In this document: piece after piece, positions 1-10,898 of the stretch
Layout: each line of letters opens with the position of its first letter
Position numbering within the stretch: the stretch's first letter is position 1
Source of the DNA: Hymenopus coronatus
Taxonomy: Eukaryota; Arthropoda; Insecta; Mantodea; Hymenopodidae
Direction of reading: 5' to 3'
Assembly: GCA_030762935.1 (NCBI GenBank)
Contig: CM060900.1
Coordinates: 388,267,132 to 388,331,131, forward strand
Length of the DNA stretch: 64,000 nt
Notes under the pieces: generated by a model
Seen by the model: only the letters and a program-made list of their open reading frames with translations
Databases searched by the model: none
Told to the model about the DNA's origin: nothing
Translations under genes and position numbers: made by a program

Positions 1-240
1 AGCGAAATTCTCTTGGCCAGGTGGTTAGGTGTGGAGATATTTCGGAACTTGAGCCTCTGACGTCTGAGCTGTCCTGCAGAGCATTCCTCTAATGCAGTTC
101 CTACACCTTATCCGTTCGTCCCGGGGGTGTAGGTACAAAACATCCGCTGGGGGTCAAGGTGCCAGCTGTTCCCGCCGTCAACTGCTCACTGTTATTGTCA
201 ATTCTTGTTAAACATAATGTTTATGACTTATCAGAGCTAT
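1..240. other. Unassigned left edge
   Basis: No open frame or known repeat could be assigned. A stretch near position 13-33 (tggccaggtggttaggtg) looks like a tRNA A box and is followed by moderately GC-rich sequence, so this may be a SINE fragment. No B box follows at the right distance, so the idea is weak. Confidence 0.3.
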
Positions 241-1075
241 AGGAAAAATGTGTTACACTCACATGACTTTCCCTAACTGCTCTACCTAAGGACTTCTAAC
301 AAAAGAATATTCTTCTTTCTATACCATGCTATTTGATATAAGCTTAAGAATAATGTACTTATTACTTAGTTGCTTATAAGTAGAAGGGGACTAAAGGAAT
401 ACGCTATGCTAAAGCGATAGTCAAATATTTTAAAAACTATCGTTGTGCCAGTGTCATTGAAATTGGCTTCTTTGCTTGGCCAGGAATAGAATAAAAAAAC
501 TGACACTTTCTGTGTGAGAAAATATAAGTATTTGAAAATTGAAACTAATATAAATGGATATCTTGAAAACGGTCAGCTCTACAACAAAAATGCGTATGAC
601 ATAAACTGTGTGTTTTAACGAGACCTACATTTTTTGTGGAGTAAGTTTTTGACAATCTATTACGGTTTAACTGTTATGCAAAATTCTGCAAAAATGAATG
701 AGAATAGAGCACTCTTCAATGGCTATTCCCAGAATATTCAAAATATACAGTTTATTTGTATTCTAAAGAACTTAAATATACGGTACTTTAATCAATATCG
801 CTAGAGCCATTTTTGAGAAAAACAAAATGTTCAAAAATTGTTTCATGTAAAGCGAAAATAATAAACTTAAATAGCAAGTTTGGTATTTAACGGTCTTTTA
901 GTTTTTGAGCTATGCTGTCCACAGACATACACACACAAGGACCATTTTCCAAAAATGTATTTTTATTCAGGGGTTCTCAAAACATATTTCCAGTGAAATT
1001 TTTGGGTGCAATACAATATCTTCTCTATACACTATGTACAGGTACGTGTAGGGAAAGCAAAAATGGTTCAAATGT
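240..1075 (+). repeat. Dispersed repeat family A, copy 1
   Basis: This is an unclassified ~0.85-kb repeat found seven times in the window. It was recognised by an ordered set of shared blocks: a start with cacatgactttc, a block with aaagcgatagtcaaatattt, ttttaacgagacctac, a gttatgcaaaattc block, a near-palindromic tttggtatttaacggtc, gagctatgctgtcc, and an end block around caatacaatatctt. No conserved protein frame runs through it; the only frames are about 60 codons and are not kept between copies. It sits tail-to-tail with copy 2. It could be a non-autonomous DNA element, a solo terminal repeat or a LINE 3' segment; the sequence does not decide this. Confidence 0.75.
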
Positions 1076-1235
1076 GTTTTGGAGTAGATATACGTGATGT
1101 AACCGCATTAAACTGCGAATAAAGTTGAATAATTATTGCACGGTCAAAAAATCCTAAGCAAAATCTATGTAGATATTTTAAACTTAAAACCTATAAGTTC
1201 AACGGTACAGAATTTCTAAACTTTACTCCGATGTC

Positions 1236-2075
1236 TCCTTGCTTATTACGTTCTCTTGCAAATACTATACAAGTACAGAGTAGACAGAGAAGACATTGTA
1301 TTCCACGAAAATATTATACACTGCAATTTCAACAGAAATACTAGTTTTCAGGCCCCTGAAAACAGAAAGAACATTTCTAGAAAATGGCCCACGTATGTGA
1401 CTCTCTCTCTCTCTCTATCTGTGTGTGTGTGTGTGTGGACATCATACCTCAAAACGAAAATCTAGTAAACACCGAACTTGGTAATAGATTTTTAGCTATT
1501 TTCAATCCACTCAGAAATGGCTCTAAAGACTTTGATTAAAATACTGAACTTTTAAGATATTCACATGACAAAATAAAGTTTATATATTGAATTTGTTAGA
1601 TACAGCATCAGAAGTTCCCTTTTATATAACTGGTAAACTATAACAGATTTACAAAAGCGTACTGCACAAAGAACGAGAATCTCTTTAAAACACTCAATTT
1701 ATGCCATTTTTATAGAGCTATCCATTTCAGGAATACTATTTCTTATTGATTTTAAAATTTACAATACTTAGTTTTTTCTTAAATAGGAAGTCGTTAGTCA
1801 CTTTTTTCGTCCTTGTCATGCAAAGAAAAGGGAATTTCATATCCATCACATAGCGACCAGATTTGTACAATATTTGACAAACGCTTTCGCCTAGTGTATT
1901 CGCCTCTTTTCCTTGTAAATTCAAGGAACTCAGTAATAAAACCACATTTCCTGCTAAAGTTTATCTCGATTAGAGGGAAGTAGAGGGAAGAATAAGCTAT
2001 TGTTAGAATATTTTGTTGCAGGATAGTTAGATAACGTCATGTGAATGGAACACATCAGATTTTGTTATATGAGTT
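1236..2075 (-). repeat. Dispersed repeat family A, copy 2 (inverted)
   Basis: This is the reverse complement of the family A block order. It ends on the right with the complement of the family start, cattcacatgacgtta, just after gaacacatcagatttt is read on the plus strand. It faces copy 1 with a spacer of about 160 bp. The internal CA-prone segment has expanded here into a (CT)n(TG)n tract at 1400-1437. Some central blocks are replaced or strongly diverged (about 1740-1800). Confidence 0.7.
1400..1437. repeat. Compound (CT)n(TG)n microsatellite
   Basis: A run of CT units passes through tat into a run of TG units. It lies exactly where other family A copies carry a CA-rich stretch after gctatgctgtcc, so it probably grew inside the repeat. 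Confidence 0.9.
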
Positions 2076-2600
2076 TCTTTGCAATACAGTGCAATTAATA
2101 AATGACTGCACTATTTAATTAAAACCCAATTTTACAGGAACTCTTCAAAGGATTTTTATAGCTAAAGAAACATTAACTTAATAACACTCGCGTTTTACTG
2201 TTTTTAATTCAGCTAAGCAAAAACCTACTCAAAACTATATGGACAGTATCCTTGATAGCTAATAATTTATTTAAAAAGGATAAACACGCGATGCTATTTC
2301 ATTGGTTGAACTTTAATCGAAAAAAACTATATATTTTTTTCTTTTCATCAAATGACTCAATGTTTATTCTGAGAGGAATTTGAAACTTTAGTTGATATAT
2401 AAACGTGAAATTATAAGATCTTACATGCTCTACCTACATAATTAATTACGTTGCTTCCCTCTGCTGGGTTTATTTCATTTCACATGAGAAGCATCTCAAA
2501 TATTTCTTATTGGAAGCTTTATAACGCCGAGGTAAGTAACAAGGGTAAAATGGTCTATATCATCGTAATCCACTAGAGTACTTCAGAGTAAGCAGGTGCA
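2076..2600. other. Unassigned AT-rich sequence
   Basis: AT-rich DNA with frames only a few tens of codons long on either strand. No block shared with the repeat families of this window was recognised. Confidence 0.5.
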
Positions 2601-2609
2601 CAAAACTGT

Positions 2610-3020
2610 TCTTACTCACGTACAGCGTGGACATGATGTTTGTATCAGTGTTAGAGGATGACGTGATGAATCAGTATTTTGCATTTTTTCGTTATTTTCT
2701 AAAGTTATATTCATGAGGAAAATTTCACGATGTCTTTTAGGATGACTATTACTACCCATCTCAGAGATTCGGATTTTTACGTAACAGGTCACACGGTTGC
2801 TCCTCCTCTACCCTCTGCCCTCTTCCCTGCCTGACAAGAACTTGTGTGGAGTATGTAAATACAAAAGAGACAAAACTCAGGGCCGTTCAAATTACATTAG
2901 ACCCTGAAAGTTGTGTCTCATTTATGACAATGCTCTCGGTAAACGGACAAAATGAAATACACTTGTGCGTTATACGTATATTCAGCTAATAAATATCAAA
3001 TTATTTGCATTTATTCATTC
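2610..3020 (+). repeat. Dispersed repeat family B, copy 1
   Basis: This roughly 400-bp stretch aligns by eye with 31617-32010 in the same orientation. Shared blocks, in order, are atttcacgatgt, taggatg, tatctcaga, tttacgtaac then gtcacacg, ctcttctaccct (ctcctctaccct here), agg-ccgttcaaa, ttagaccc, gacaatg, acaaaatga and taaatatcaaa. The other copy begins with tatacagagtgggaggtga, which looks like a transposon end. No common frame is kept, so this is a non-coding repeat of unknown class. Confidence 0.6.
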
Positions 3021-3890
3021 TCGACACGATTAGCCAGCACTGCCAAATTTAAATACGCAATACAGTGATGGAACAGATGTAATGAACCAAGGACTGCTGA
3101 AGAGCCACTGTACCTCTACCTCATTCTACCAGGCATCAAAGGCAAAGAACAATATCAAGGAGTAGGTTGTGGTCAACACGCCAAAGGCCAAGGTTGCATG
3201 CATAAGATTTTTATGCCTAACATATGATCATTTCCATTCAAGTAGCTCCCAAATACTCAGGCATATATCTGAGATTGAATCTATACTTAGGATCGAACTT
3301 AAGTTAGTCGGTGAGGAAGAAACCCTTAGTAACAGCCCGGGGCGGATATGGGGCGCCGTAATTTGCTTACTAAAGAGCTGAAGTTGTACTTTAATCTTTT
3401 AACGACCGTAATACCCCAGATGATTCTAATTATTTGATAGACCAAGGAAGAAGTCCCTGATTCAGGAACACAGGCATCTCTAAAAGATATCTAGAAGCCG
3501 CAGAAATGAAATGCAAATGGGGTGATAAAACCGCGCATATTAGGGGGTAAACCTGTGGCGCGTTAACGGTACCACAACTATCAGACCCTTCTACCTAGGA
3601 GTTTGGGAAATAAATACATTTTAATTTCAAGCATTATTGATCTATTGTAAGTCATACTAGAACAGTCAGCTGATACATGTACATTGTAAAGTGCAGTGCA
3701 AGTTAAGTAGGTGTGACAGGCTGCTGTTGTTTTAGGAACTCAAAAATACTTTGCAAATGTAAGAAATGAAACAATGTAGTAACACTGTTCAAGGTTATAA
3801 AAGTAGAGTAGATTTCGCTATATTGAAAGCATAAACTCAAAGGTAATAGTGGTGCACATTCATAAGAGCATAACATTTTAAAGGAGTTAC
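3021..3890. other. Unassigned sequence
   Basis: No recognisable gene or repeat. Two short GC-richer spots (around 3330-3360 and 3530-3560) may be worn repeat fragments. Confidence 0.45.
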
Positions 3891-3897
3891 TAAAGCC

Positions 3898-4045
3898 TGT
3901 ATTCAGGGATTGGACGAAGAGGACCTGCATTTTGGCCGGCCAAATCACCGAATTTGACTCCTTTAGACTTTTTTCTGGGGGGGGGCTGAAGGACACTGCC
4001 TACAAGAACATACCAAATACACCAGATGAAATGAAACGACGTACT
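3898..4045 (+). pseudogene. Tc1-like transposase, C-terminal fragment, frameshifted
   Basis: Translation gives IGRRGPAFWPAKSPNLTPLD followed by FFL. This is the conserved region around the third catalytic acidic residue in Tc1-type DDE transposases (usual form WP-RSPDLTPLDFFLWG-LKD). The frame then shifts at a run of nine G and continues as GLKDTAYKNIPNTPDEMKRR, the expected next segment. A tRNA-Gln-like SINE follows immediately and cuts off the rest. The N-terminal half is not present upstream. It is a dead fragment. The family is named from motif recognition, not a search. Confidence 0.7.
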
Positions 4046-4047
4046 AT

Positions 4048-4300
4048 TGATGTCTACCCATGGTGTAATGGTTACCATGCTAACATTATATATCGACGAT
4101 CGCGAGTTCAAACCCGGCGAAGGACGATGGCATTTTTTCGGGCGTAAAAATCCTTAGCATGGCTTCCTTCGGAAGGGAAGTACAGCCGTGTCGTAGATTT
4201 ATGGCACATAAAAGAACCTCAAGCCTGACTAAGAGGCCCCTGTCTGCAGCAGACTGGAAGCGCGAATTGAAGCTGTGTGTTGGCATTTTGAATACAAGCG
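4048..4300 (+). mobile_element. SINE with tRNA-Gln-like head, copy 1
   Basis: The head ccatggtgtaatggtta followed by gcgagttcaaacccgg matches the A box and B box of a tRNA-Gln-type molecule, but the anticodon region is degenerate, so it is not a working tRNA. The body carries ttttcgggcgtaaaaatcc, tagcatggcttcc and ttcggaaggg, shared with 57934-58228 and 11170-11375. It landed next to a transposase fragment. No clear target duplication was found, so the 3' end is approximate. Confidence 0.75.
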
Positions 4301-4799
4301 TTGAAGGTTAAATTTTCTCTTTACTTGTCAGAATCCGCAGACATAATGTAGTCCCTCTTGATCTTCCTTAATTTTTGCTAACACAGGACGCACTAGTGTC
4401 GGCGTGTAAAAGTTTCAAAATAATATTTCTCGTAAGCCACTTCCATCAAATCCTGCGGTAAACACCTTTGACATTTTAATTCACGCTACTTTTATTTTGC
4501 TGGTGTAAATAGGCATTGTTCGGTTCATAAATGGACTTTGTCAAAAACGACACCTTCTACGTATTATTAAATTCTGTTTATGTATATATATTAGTCTTTA
4601 GAAGACATTCTGTATTCATTTGTTTTTAGACCTGAAGTCACCATTAATGGAAGAAGTATCCCATTATGCTTGAACTGACATCATAAAATTGTAATAACAT
4701 CATTATCAATTCCCATGATTTACTTATTGCTCTCTATTATTTTTAATAAATATTTAAACATATATCACCGAATAGTGCTAAAATTGTTTTTAGCTTAAT
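4301..4799. other. Unassigned AT-rich sequence
   Basis: AT-rich spacer between the SINE and the satellite field. No frame of note and no shared block recognised. Confidence 0.5.
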
Positions 4800-6420
4800 G
4801 GAAATAAGTGGCAATATCGGACTAGTCTTAGTGCTTCTCACGGGACCATCAGGATGCGCAGTTGTGAATTACCTAGAGATGCCGGACAAGCCCTGGTGTT
4901 TCTCACGGGAGATAAGCAATAAAAATTAATTTTAAATAAAATATAAAAGAATTTAAATCAAATTAAATCTCTTAAATTCGAGATAGAAAATTATAATTCA
5001 ACCTGGGTGCGTGGCCGTGAATAACATACACATGTGTAACTAGGCATGTTGCTTCTCATTAAGTAGGCCTGGGTGCATACCTGAGAATTACCTGGACATT
5101 TCGGACTAGCCATGGTGCTTCTTACGGGATATAACTAGGTGTGCAGCTGTGATTAACTTAAGAGATGTGGGTATAGGCATGGTACTTCTCACGGGATATG
5201 CCTGGGTGCATACCTTTGAATTACCTAGAAATATCGAATAAGCTATGGTGCTTCTCAAGGGATATAACTTGTGGGGTGGTGACTTGGCGTACTAGCCATG
5301 GTGCCTCTCTCGGGATCTACCTGGATGTGTGGTTGTGAATTAACTAGGGCTTTGGACTAGTCATGGTGCTTCTGACCAAATCTACCTGGGGTGCGTGACT
5401 GTAAATTACCTAGAGATGTCGGACTAACCGCAGTACTTCTCTACCTGGATGTGTGGCTGTGAATTACCTAGAGATTTCGGACTAGTCATGATGCTTCTGA
5501 CCGAATCTACCTGGGATGCGTGGCTGTGAATTAGCTAGAGATGTCGGACTAACCGCAGTACTTCTCTACCTGGATGTGTGGCTGTGAATTACCTAGAGAT
5601 TTCGGACTAGTCATGATGCTTCTGACCGAATCTACCTGGGATGCGTGGCTGTGAATTAGCTAGAGATGTCGGACTAACCGCAGTACTTCTCTACCTGGAT
5701 GTGTGGCTGTGAATTACCTAGAGATTTCGGACTAGTCATGATGCTTCTGACCGAATCTACCTGGGATGCGTGGCTGTGAATTAGCTAGAGATGTCGAATT
5801 AGTCATAACGTTTCTCATGGAATCTACCTGGGGTATGTGACTGTGAATTACCTAGAGATTTCGGACTAGTTATTGTGCTTCTGACCGAATCTGGTGCGTG
5901 ACTGTGAATTACCTAGAGATGTTGAACTAGCCATAGAAATTCTAAAAATATCTAACTGGAGCCGTTGACTATGATTATCTAGATATGCTGGATTAGCTAT
6001 GGTCCTTCAGACTATGTACGCGTAACTGTGAATTACCTAGAGATATCGGATGTTGTGCTTCTCACGGCATTTACCTAGGATTTGTGGCTGCGAATTAGCT
6101 TCTGATGTCATTTAATGATGATGCTTCTTATTGGATCCGTCTGTAATACGTATGTATGAATTACCTGTAGTTGTCCATTAGAGCCTATTCTTCTTGCGGG
6201 GTTTACTTTGGTTGCGTGGGTTTGAATAACCGAAAGAATTCGGACACTCAATTGTGCTTTTCACCTGGTGTACCTCCAGTGATTGGGTGTTAATTACCTA
6301 TATCATTCGGAGTAGGGGTGGCGTTTTTTGCAGGAACCATTTAGAGTGCGTGGGTGTAATCTATCTGTTAATGTAGAATTGCAGAAGGTGTTTCTGTAGC
6401 GGTCTACCTAGCGTCTGAGG
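4800..6420 (+). repeat. Diverged half of the ~67-bp satellite field
   Basis: Degenerate tandem units share the pattern gtgaattacctagagat, tcggactag, atggtgcttctcacgg and tacctgggtg. Unit length varies (about 56-70 bp) and unit identity is low at the left edge. A stretch at about 4912-5000 is AT-rich and not repeat-like, probably an insertion or decayed units. The consensus lines up position by position with the homogeneous units to the right (gtgtattacttggtgatata...ttggtgctt...tacctag), so both halves are one family. No long frame crosses the array, so it is not coding. Confidence 0.9.
5441..5815 (+). repeat. 125-bp higher-order dimer, three copies
   Basis: The block beginning ctacctggatgtgtggctg recurs at 5441, 5566 and 5691, exactly 125 bp apart. 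Each 125-bp block holds one long and one shortened monomer. The three copies are nearly identical while neighbouring monomers are not, so they come from a recent local amplification inside old satellite. Confidence 0.93.
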
Positions 6421-7995
6421 TTATGTATTACTAGGTGATATAGTGTTGCCGTTGGTGCTTCTTTAGTGGTCTACTTAGCGTCTGTGGATGCGTATTACTT
6501 GGTGATACAGGATTGCCGTTGGTGCTTCTTTAGTGGTCTACTTAGCGTCTGTGGATGTATATTACTTGGTGATATAGGATTGCCGTTGGTGTTTGTGTAA
6601 TGGTATACCTAGCGTCTATGGATGTGTATTACTTGGTGATATAGGATTGCCGTTGGTGCTTGTGTAATGGTATACCTAACGTCTGTGGATGTGTATTACT
6701 TGGTGATATAGGATTGCCGTTGGTGCTTGTGTAATGGTATACCTAGCGTCTGTGGATGTGTATTTCTTGGTGATATAGGATTGCCGTTGGTGCTTGTGTA
6801 ATGGTGTACCTAGTGTCTGTGGATGTGTATTACTTGGTGATATAGGATTGCCGTTGGTGCTTGTGTAATGGTATACCTAGTGTCTGTGGATGTGTATTAC
6901 TTGGTGATATAGGATTGCCGTTGGTGCTTGTGTAATGGTGTACCTAAGCGTCTGTGGGTGTGCATTACTTGGTGATATAGGATTGCCGTTGGTGCTTGTG
7001 TAATGGTGTACCTAGTGTCTGTGGATGTGTATTACTTGGTGATATAGGATTGCCGTTGGTGCTTGTGTAATGGTATACCTAGTGTCTGTGGATGTGTATT
7101 ACTTGGTGATATAGGATTGCCGTTGGTGCTTGTGTAATGGTGTACCTAAGCGTCTGTGGGTGTGCATTACTTGGTGATATAGGATTGCCGTTGGTGCTTG
7201 TGTAATGGTATACCTAGTGTCTGTGGATGTGTATTACTTGGTGATATAGGATTGCCGTTGGTGCTTGTGTAATGGTATACCTAGTGTCTGTGGATGTGTA
7301 TTACTTGGTGATATAGGATTGCCGTTGGTGCTTGTGTAATGGTATACCTAGTGTCTGTGGATGTGTATTACTTGGTGATATAGGATTGCCGTTGGTGCTT
7401 GTGTAATGGTGTACCTAAGCGTCTGTGGGTGTGCATTACTTGGTGATATAGGATTGCCGTTGGTGCTTGTGTAATGGTGTACCTAGTGTCTGTGGATGTG
7501 TATTACTTGGTGATATAGGATTGCCGTTGGTGCTTGTGTAATGGTATACCTAGTGTCTGTGGATGTGTATTACTTGGTGATATAGGATTGCCGTTGGTGC
7601 TTGTGTAATGGTGTACCTAAGCGTCTGTGGGTGTGCATTACTTGGTGATATAGGATTGCCGTTGGTGCTTGTGTAATGGTATACCTAGTGTCTGTGGATG
7701 TGTATTACTTGGTGATATAGGATTGCCGTTGGTGCTTGTGTAATGGTATACCTAGAGTCTGTGGATGTGTATTACTTGGTGATATAGGATTGCCGTTGGT
7801 GCTTGTGTAATGGTGTACCTAGCGTCTGTGGGTGTGCATTACTGGCGATATAGTGTTACCGCTTGTGCTTCTCTAGCGGTCTACTTAGTGTCTATGGGTG
7901 TGTATTACTTGGTGATATAGTATTACCGTTGATGCTTTTGTAGCAGTGTACCTAGCGTGCTTGGGTGTGTGAGTGTGGGTAATCCTGATGATATA
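6421..7995 (+). repeat. Homogenised 67-bp satellite array
   Basis: The anchor ggtgata recurs about every 67 bp from 6434 to about 7986 (for example 6434, 6501, 6568, 6635, 6702, 6769, 6836, 6903, 6971, 7038, 7105, 7173), about 24 units. Most units are 67 bp; a variant with cctaagcgtctgtgggtgtgc is 68 bp and ends at 6971, 7173, 7442 and 7644. Three variants (B tgtacctagtg, C tatacctagtg, A tgtacctaagc) follow the order BCA BCA CCCA BCA CC, giving 202-bp trimers and a 471-bp repeat of seven units. The first and last units are diverged. No protein frame is maintained. Confidence 0.97.
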
Positions 7996-8394
7996 GGTCG
8001 CTCCGACCAGTTCCTCTCTGTCGGGTTTAAACTTGAAGTAGCCTCTTTTAACGCTCGAATATATATTTGTACACGTCAAATACGGGGTTGTTTGCCCATC
8101 TGGTGTGAGATTTAATGGAAGTCATAATAAATATGCAATTAAACACATAACCGTTATGTTTATTCATAATAACGTATTTTGAAACAATAAAGCACACATT
8201 GCAGTTGACATTTATATATTTTTTATTTAATATAGATATAATTATTTTTTTACATTTCCCATTAAGTATATAATAGGAAAATATCTGAACCCGAAAATGA
8301 TAAAGGAAAAACTATCATTCACATAGGAAAGTATGCTTTATAAGTAGTAGCGCAAGTGATGTACAATACACTAGGTTTGAAGGAAATGTGATTA
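7996..8394. other. Unassigned sequence right of the satellite
   Basis: AT-rich sequence with two AATAAA-type hexamers on the minus strand (near 8159 and 8222). No repeat family recognised. The hexamers are expected by chance in DNA this AT-rich. Confidence 0.45.
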
Positions 8395-8700
8395 AGGCCA
8401 CATACTGATATGAAGGTGTGGCATTCCCAGCGAGTCGTGAAGCAGGCCACTCTGGACACAGGTTTCTCGTGGTTTTCCCTGATTGGAAAGGTGAATGTTG
8501 AAATGATTTCGCTTGCACCACGCATTTTCTTTCTCCTATTTCGCTTCTATTTGATGTTTCAGGTAGGCTTAGAGAGTGTGAAAGGTCGATCATTGTCGGA
8601 CATATGGCGTCTATGCTTGCTCGTTGAAAAATTCTTCTTGGCCCTGCTAGATTCCCGTTCCGGCAGAGCGAAGCAGTTTTGAGCAACCTGTTGGTGTGAC
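8395..8700 (+). mobile_element. SINE fragment related to the 39.6-kb copy
   Basis: Blocks such as tggttttcc, caggtaggctta, ttgtcgga, tggcgtctatgcttgctcgt and a ttctt-ttgg end align in order with 39640-39860 (cagctaggctta, ttgtcga, tggcgcagacgcttgctcgt). This places a worn SINE of the large group D/E superfamily here. The longest open frame in the window (8315-8959, minus strand, 214 codons) runs antisense through it, which makes that frame unlikely to be a gene. Confidence 0.55.
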
Positions 8701-10089
8701 GGGTCATCAGGCTTGCAATTGATAGAAACTTCTGCGCGTCTCTGTGGTCAGCCTTTATGTGTCTAATAGCTTCCTGAGGTTTCTTCCTCTCAAACATTTC
8801 TTCTAGTGAAAAGGTCAGTATTGGATCCAGGTGCGAAGTATCTCCTCTGTTTCTTGGTCGTAGGTCAAGGCATATCACAAACGCAAATTCATAAATCCTT
8901 TTAAGTGGCCTAAATTTCTTCTGAGGTGAAAGCAGTTCCCTCGATGTCAGGGATAACATTTCGCGGCAAATAAGCGAAACAGTGGTTTAAGTCGTGCGTA
9001 AATTTGAATTGATATATTCTGCAGTGATCAAAATTAAGAAAGAAACGCATTTTCTTAATACGAAAGCAATATGGTATTTATATCTTGGTGAGTTTATATT
9101 TTAGAGCACTTCCTATTACATAATATGAAGGAATAAAGTGCAGAAGTACACAATTTTACAAGTATAGCGCTTGCATTACATTTTACGACAGGAAAAGATT
9201 GGCTGTAAAGAGGAATCTTCAAGGATACTAGTCCATAGAAATGCGATTTCCGCAAAATTCTTGCGGAACATAAAATAAACCACCAAGAACCCGTATTTAA
9301 GTCAGGAGCTGCAGAGCAAAATTCAGGAGGCTGCCTAAGAATACACTTAAAAAGAAAGCAACTTTCCCCTCATAACAAAGAAAACAATAATTTTCAGTGT
9401 GATTAATTAATGCATTGCAATTATACAACATACTTTCGTGTGAGTGAACCAGCAAACCCTAAAAAACGAAAAAAATGTGCAATATAAGAAGAATCTTCTT
9501 GTTTAGTTATCAGTCCTTGCACTGATTTGCAGCAATTCTCCATTTTGATCTTCTCTCTGCCTTCCTTTTTCACTCTTTACATGTTCGGCAATTCATATGT
9601 CCTTAATTTGTTCCATATATCGTAGTCTTGCTCTTCCTTAGCTACTGTTGCCGTCAATTGTTACCTTTGATTATACTTTTCAAAACATTTTGGAATCTTA
9701 GTAAATGTTCTATAAATTATATTATTGTTTTTATTATTCGGTTCTACATTTCTCTTTTTTGTTTATGCTCTCTCATAAACTTATTCATTGGTAATTTTAT
9801 CAGTACAAATAATTTTCAGCATTTTCCTATAGTGTCATGTTTCAAATGCTTCTATCCTTTTGCTTTCTGATATTTGTGTTAAGCAAAAGAAAGAAAAGGC
9901 TGTGACACTCAAAGTGAGGCTAGGCAGTGAGCAATGCTAGATAGTGCAAAATGATGTAGATACCAAGCCTATTCCATCACGTAGGCGCGGAATTGAGACT
10001 TGGACTGCATGCATTGCCAAGTTTGTAAATAACTTGATGTGCTGGGCGGTGCGGAATTGTTTTTAACCAGGATATTTTGTGCGCTCCTT
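8701..10089. other. Unassigned sequence
   Basis: No gene or known repeat seen. 8700-8960 is somewhat GC-richer; 9000-9900 is AT-rich with many T runs on the plus strand from 9500. Confidence 0.45.
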
Positions 10090-10227
10090 TCGCACGAGAT
10101 GGAAATGACCACCGATCACCGAATTTATATGGTTGAGTGTCACTTCCAAATGGAAGAATGTGTTACCTATCAGCATAAATGCTGTGATTGTGAGTTTACG
10201 AGACGTAAGCGAATGTTCCATGTGTAA
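10090..10227 (+). pseudogene. Possible N-terminal transposase fragment (DUF4817-like)
   Basis: The frame reads MEMTTDHRIYMVECHFQMEE and ends in a stop at 10227. The pattern T-x-x-H/D-R-x-x-(M/V)-V-E-x-x-F followed by basic residues (EFTRRKRMFHV) resembles the DUF4817 helix-turn-helix region that begins a group of arthropod Tc1-like transposases. No clear match continues downstream. The call rests on a short motif and could be wrong. It would be the N-terminal partner of the type of C-terminus seen at 19143-19376. Confidence 0.35.
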
Positions 10228-10866
10228 ATATTGGGAAGATACGATACAAGCCCCAGTTCACTAAGACGAACTCGAAACTGTTGACATCCAATTTCTATTC
10301 GAAAAGACAGTGCCAACAAAAACGTTCGTTCAATTTGTAACGCAATGAGTCAAGGATAGCTTGAATGTCAAAGAGATGTTAAATTGCCTGTTATACCCAT
10401 TAGATGTTTTTTTATATCAGAGTTGTTAAATCAGCTAAGGATCTGCCGTTAAAACGTATTTCTTATTTGAATTCGATCCGAGCCCAATTATTTCTTCAAA
10501 GTCTTTCAAACATTCTTTCAAACAACTTTCGTTGACATTCACAGCACAGGAAACACTAACTACAGTCACCCAAAAAACGAGAATACTGAAATCAGCAAGT
10601 AAAGCCTACTTTCCCGTAAGCTATCGCCGGGAACACTGGCCTCCTTATAAGGCTGTTTTCTGCAATACAGTTATTATTTAGCAGGCAATGTCATGTGAGC
10701 ATTTCAGGGAATGTGCTACCTGTGCACCTGAATGGTAACATAGAATGAAAAAATCTGTCCTATATACGAGCGTTTGACTGTTGATTCTCCATTGTACAGT
10801 GAAAATATTTGCAGAAGCCTTCCATGATTTGGACTTCATTATATACCTACAGTTACAAATAATACA

Positions 10867-10867
<1 letters not shown>
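10228..10867. other. Unassigned sequence
   Basis: No feature supported. Frames are short on both strands. Confidence 0.45.
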
Positions 10868-10868
<1 letters not shown>

Positions 10869-10897
<29 letters not shown>

Positions 10898-10898
10898 T
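10869..10898. repeat. (ATT)n microsatellite
   Basis: About ten ATT units, uninterrupted. Confidence 0.95.

Noticed and set aside
6434..7990. Regularly spaced repeats that could be mistaken for a CRISPR array.
   Set aside because: The units are joined head to tail with no unique spacers, and the surroundings are eukaryotic. It is a satellite.
8159..8320. AATAAA signals that could end a minus-strand gene.
   Set aside because: Such hexamers are common by chance in this AT-rich sequence, and the frame they would serve is antisense to a SINE.
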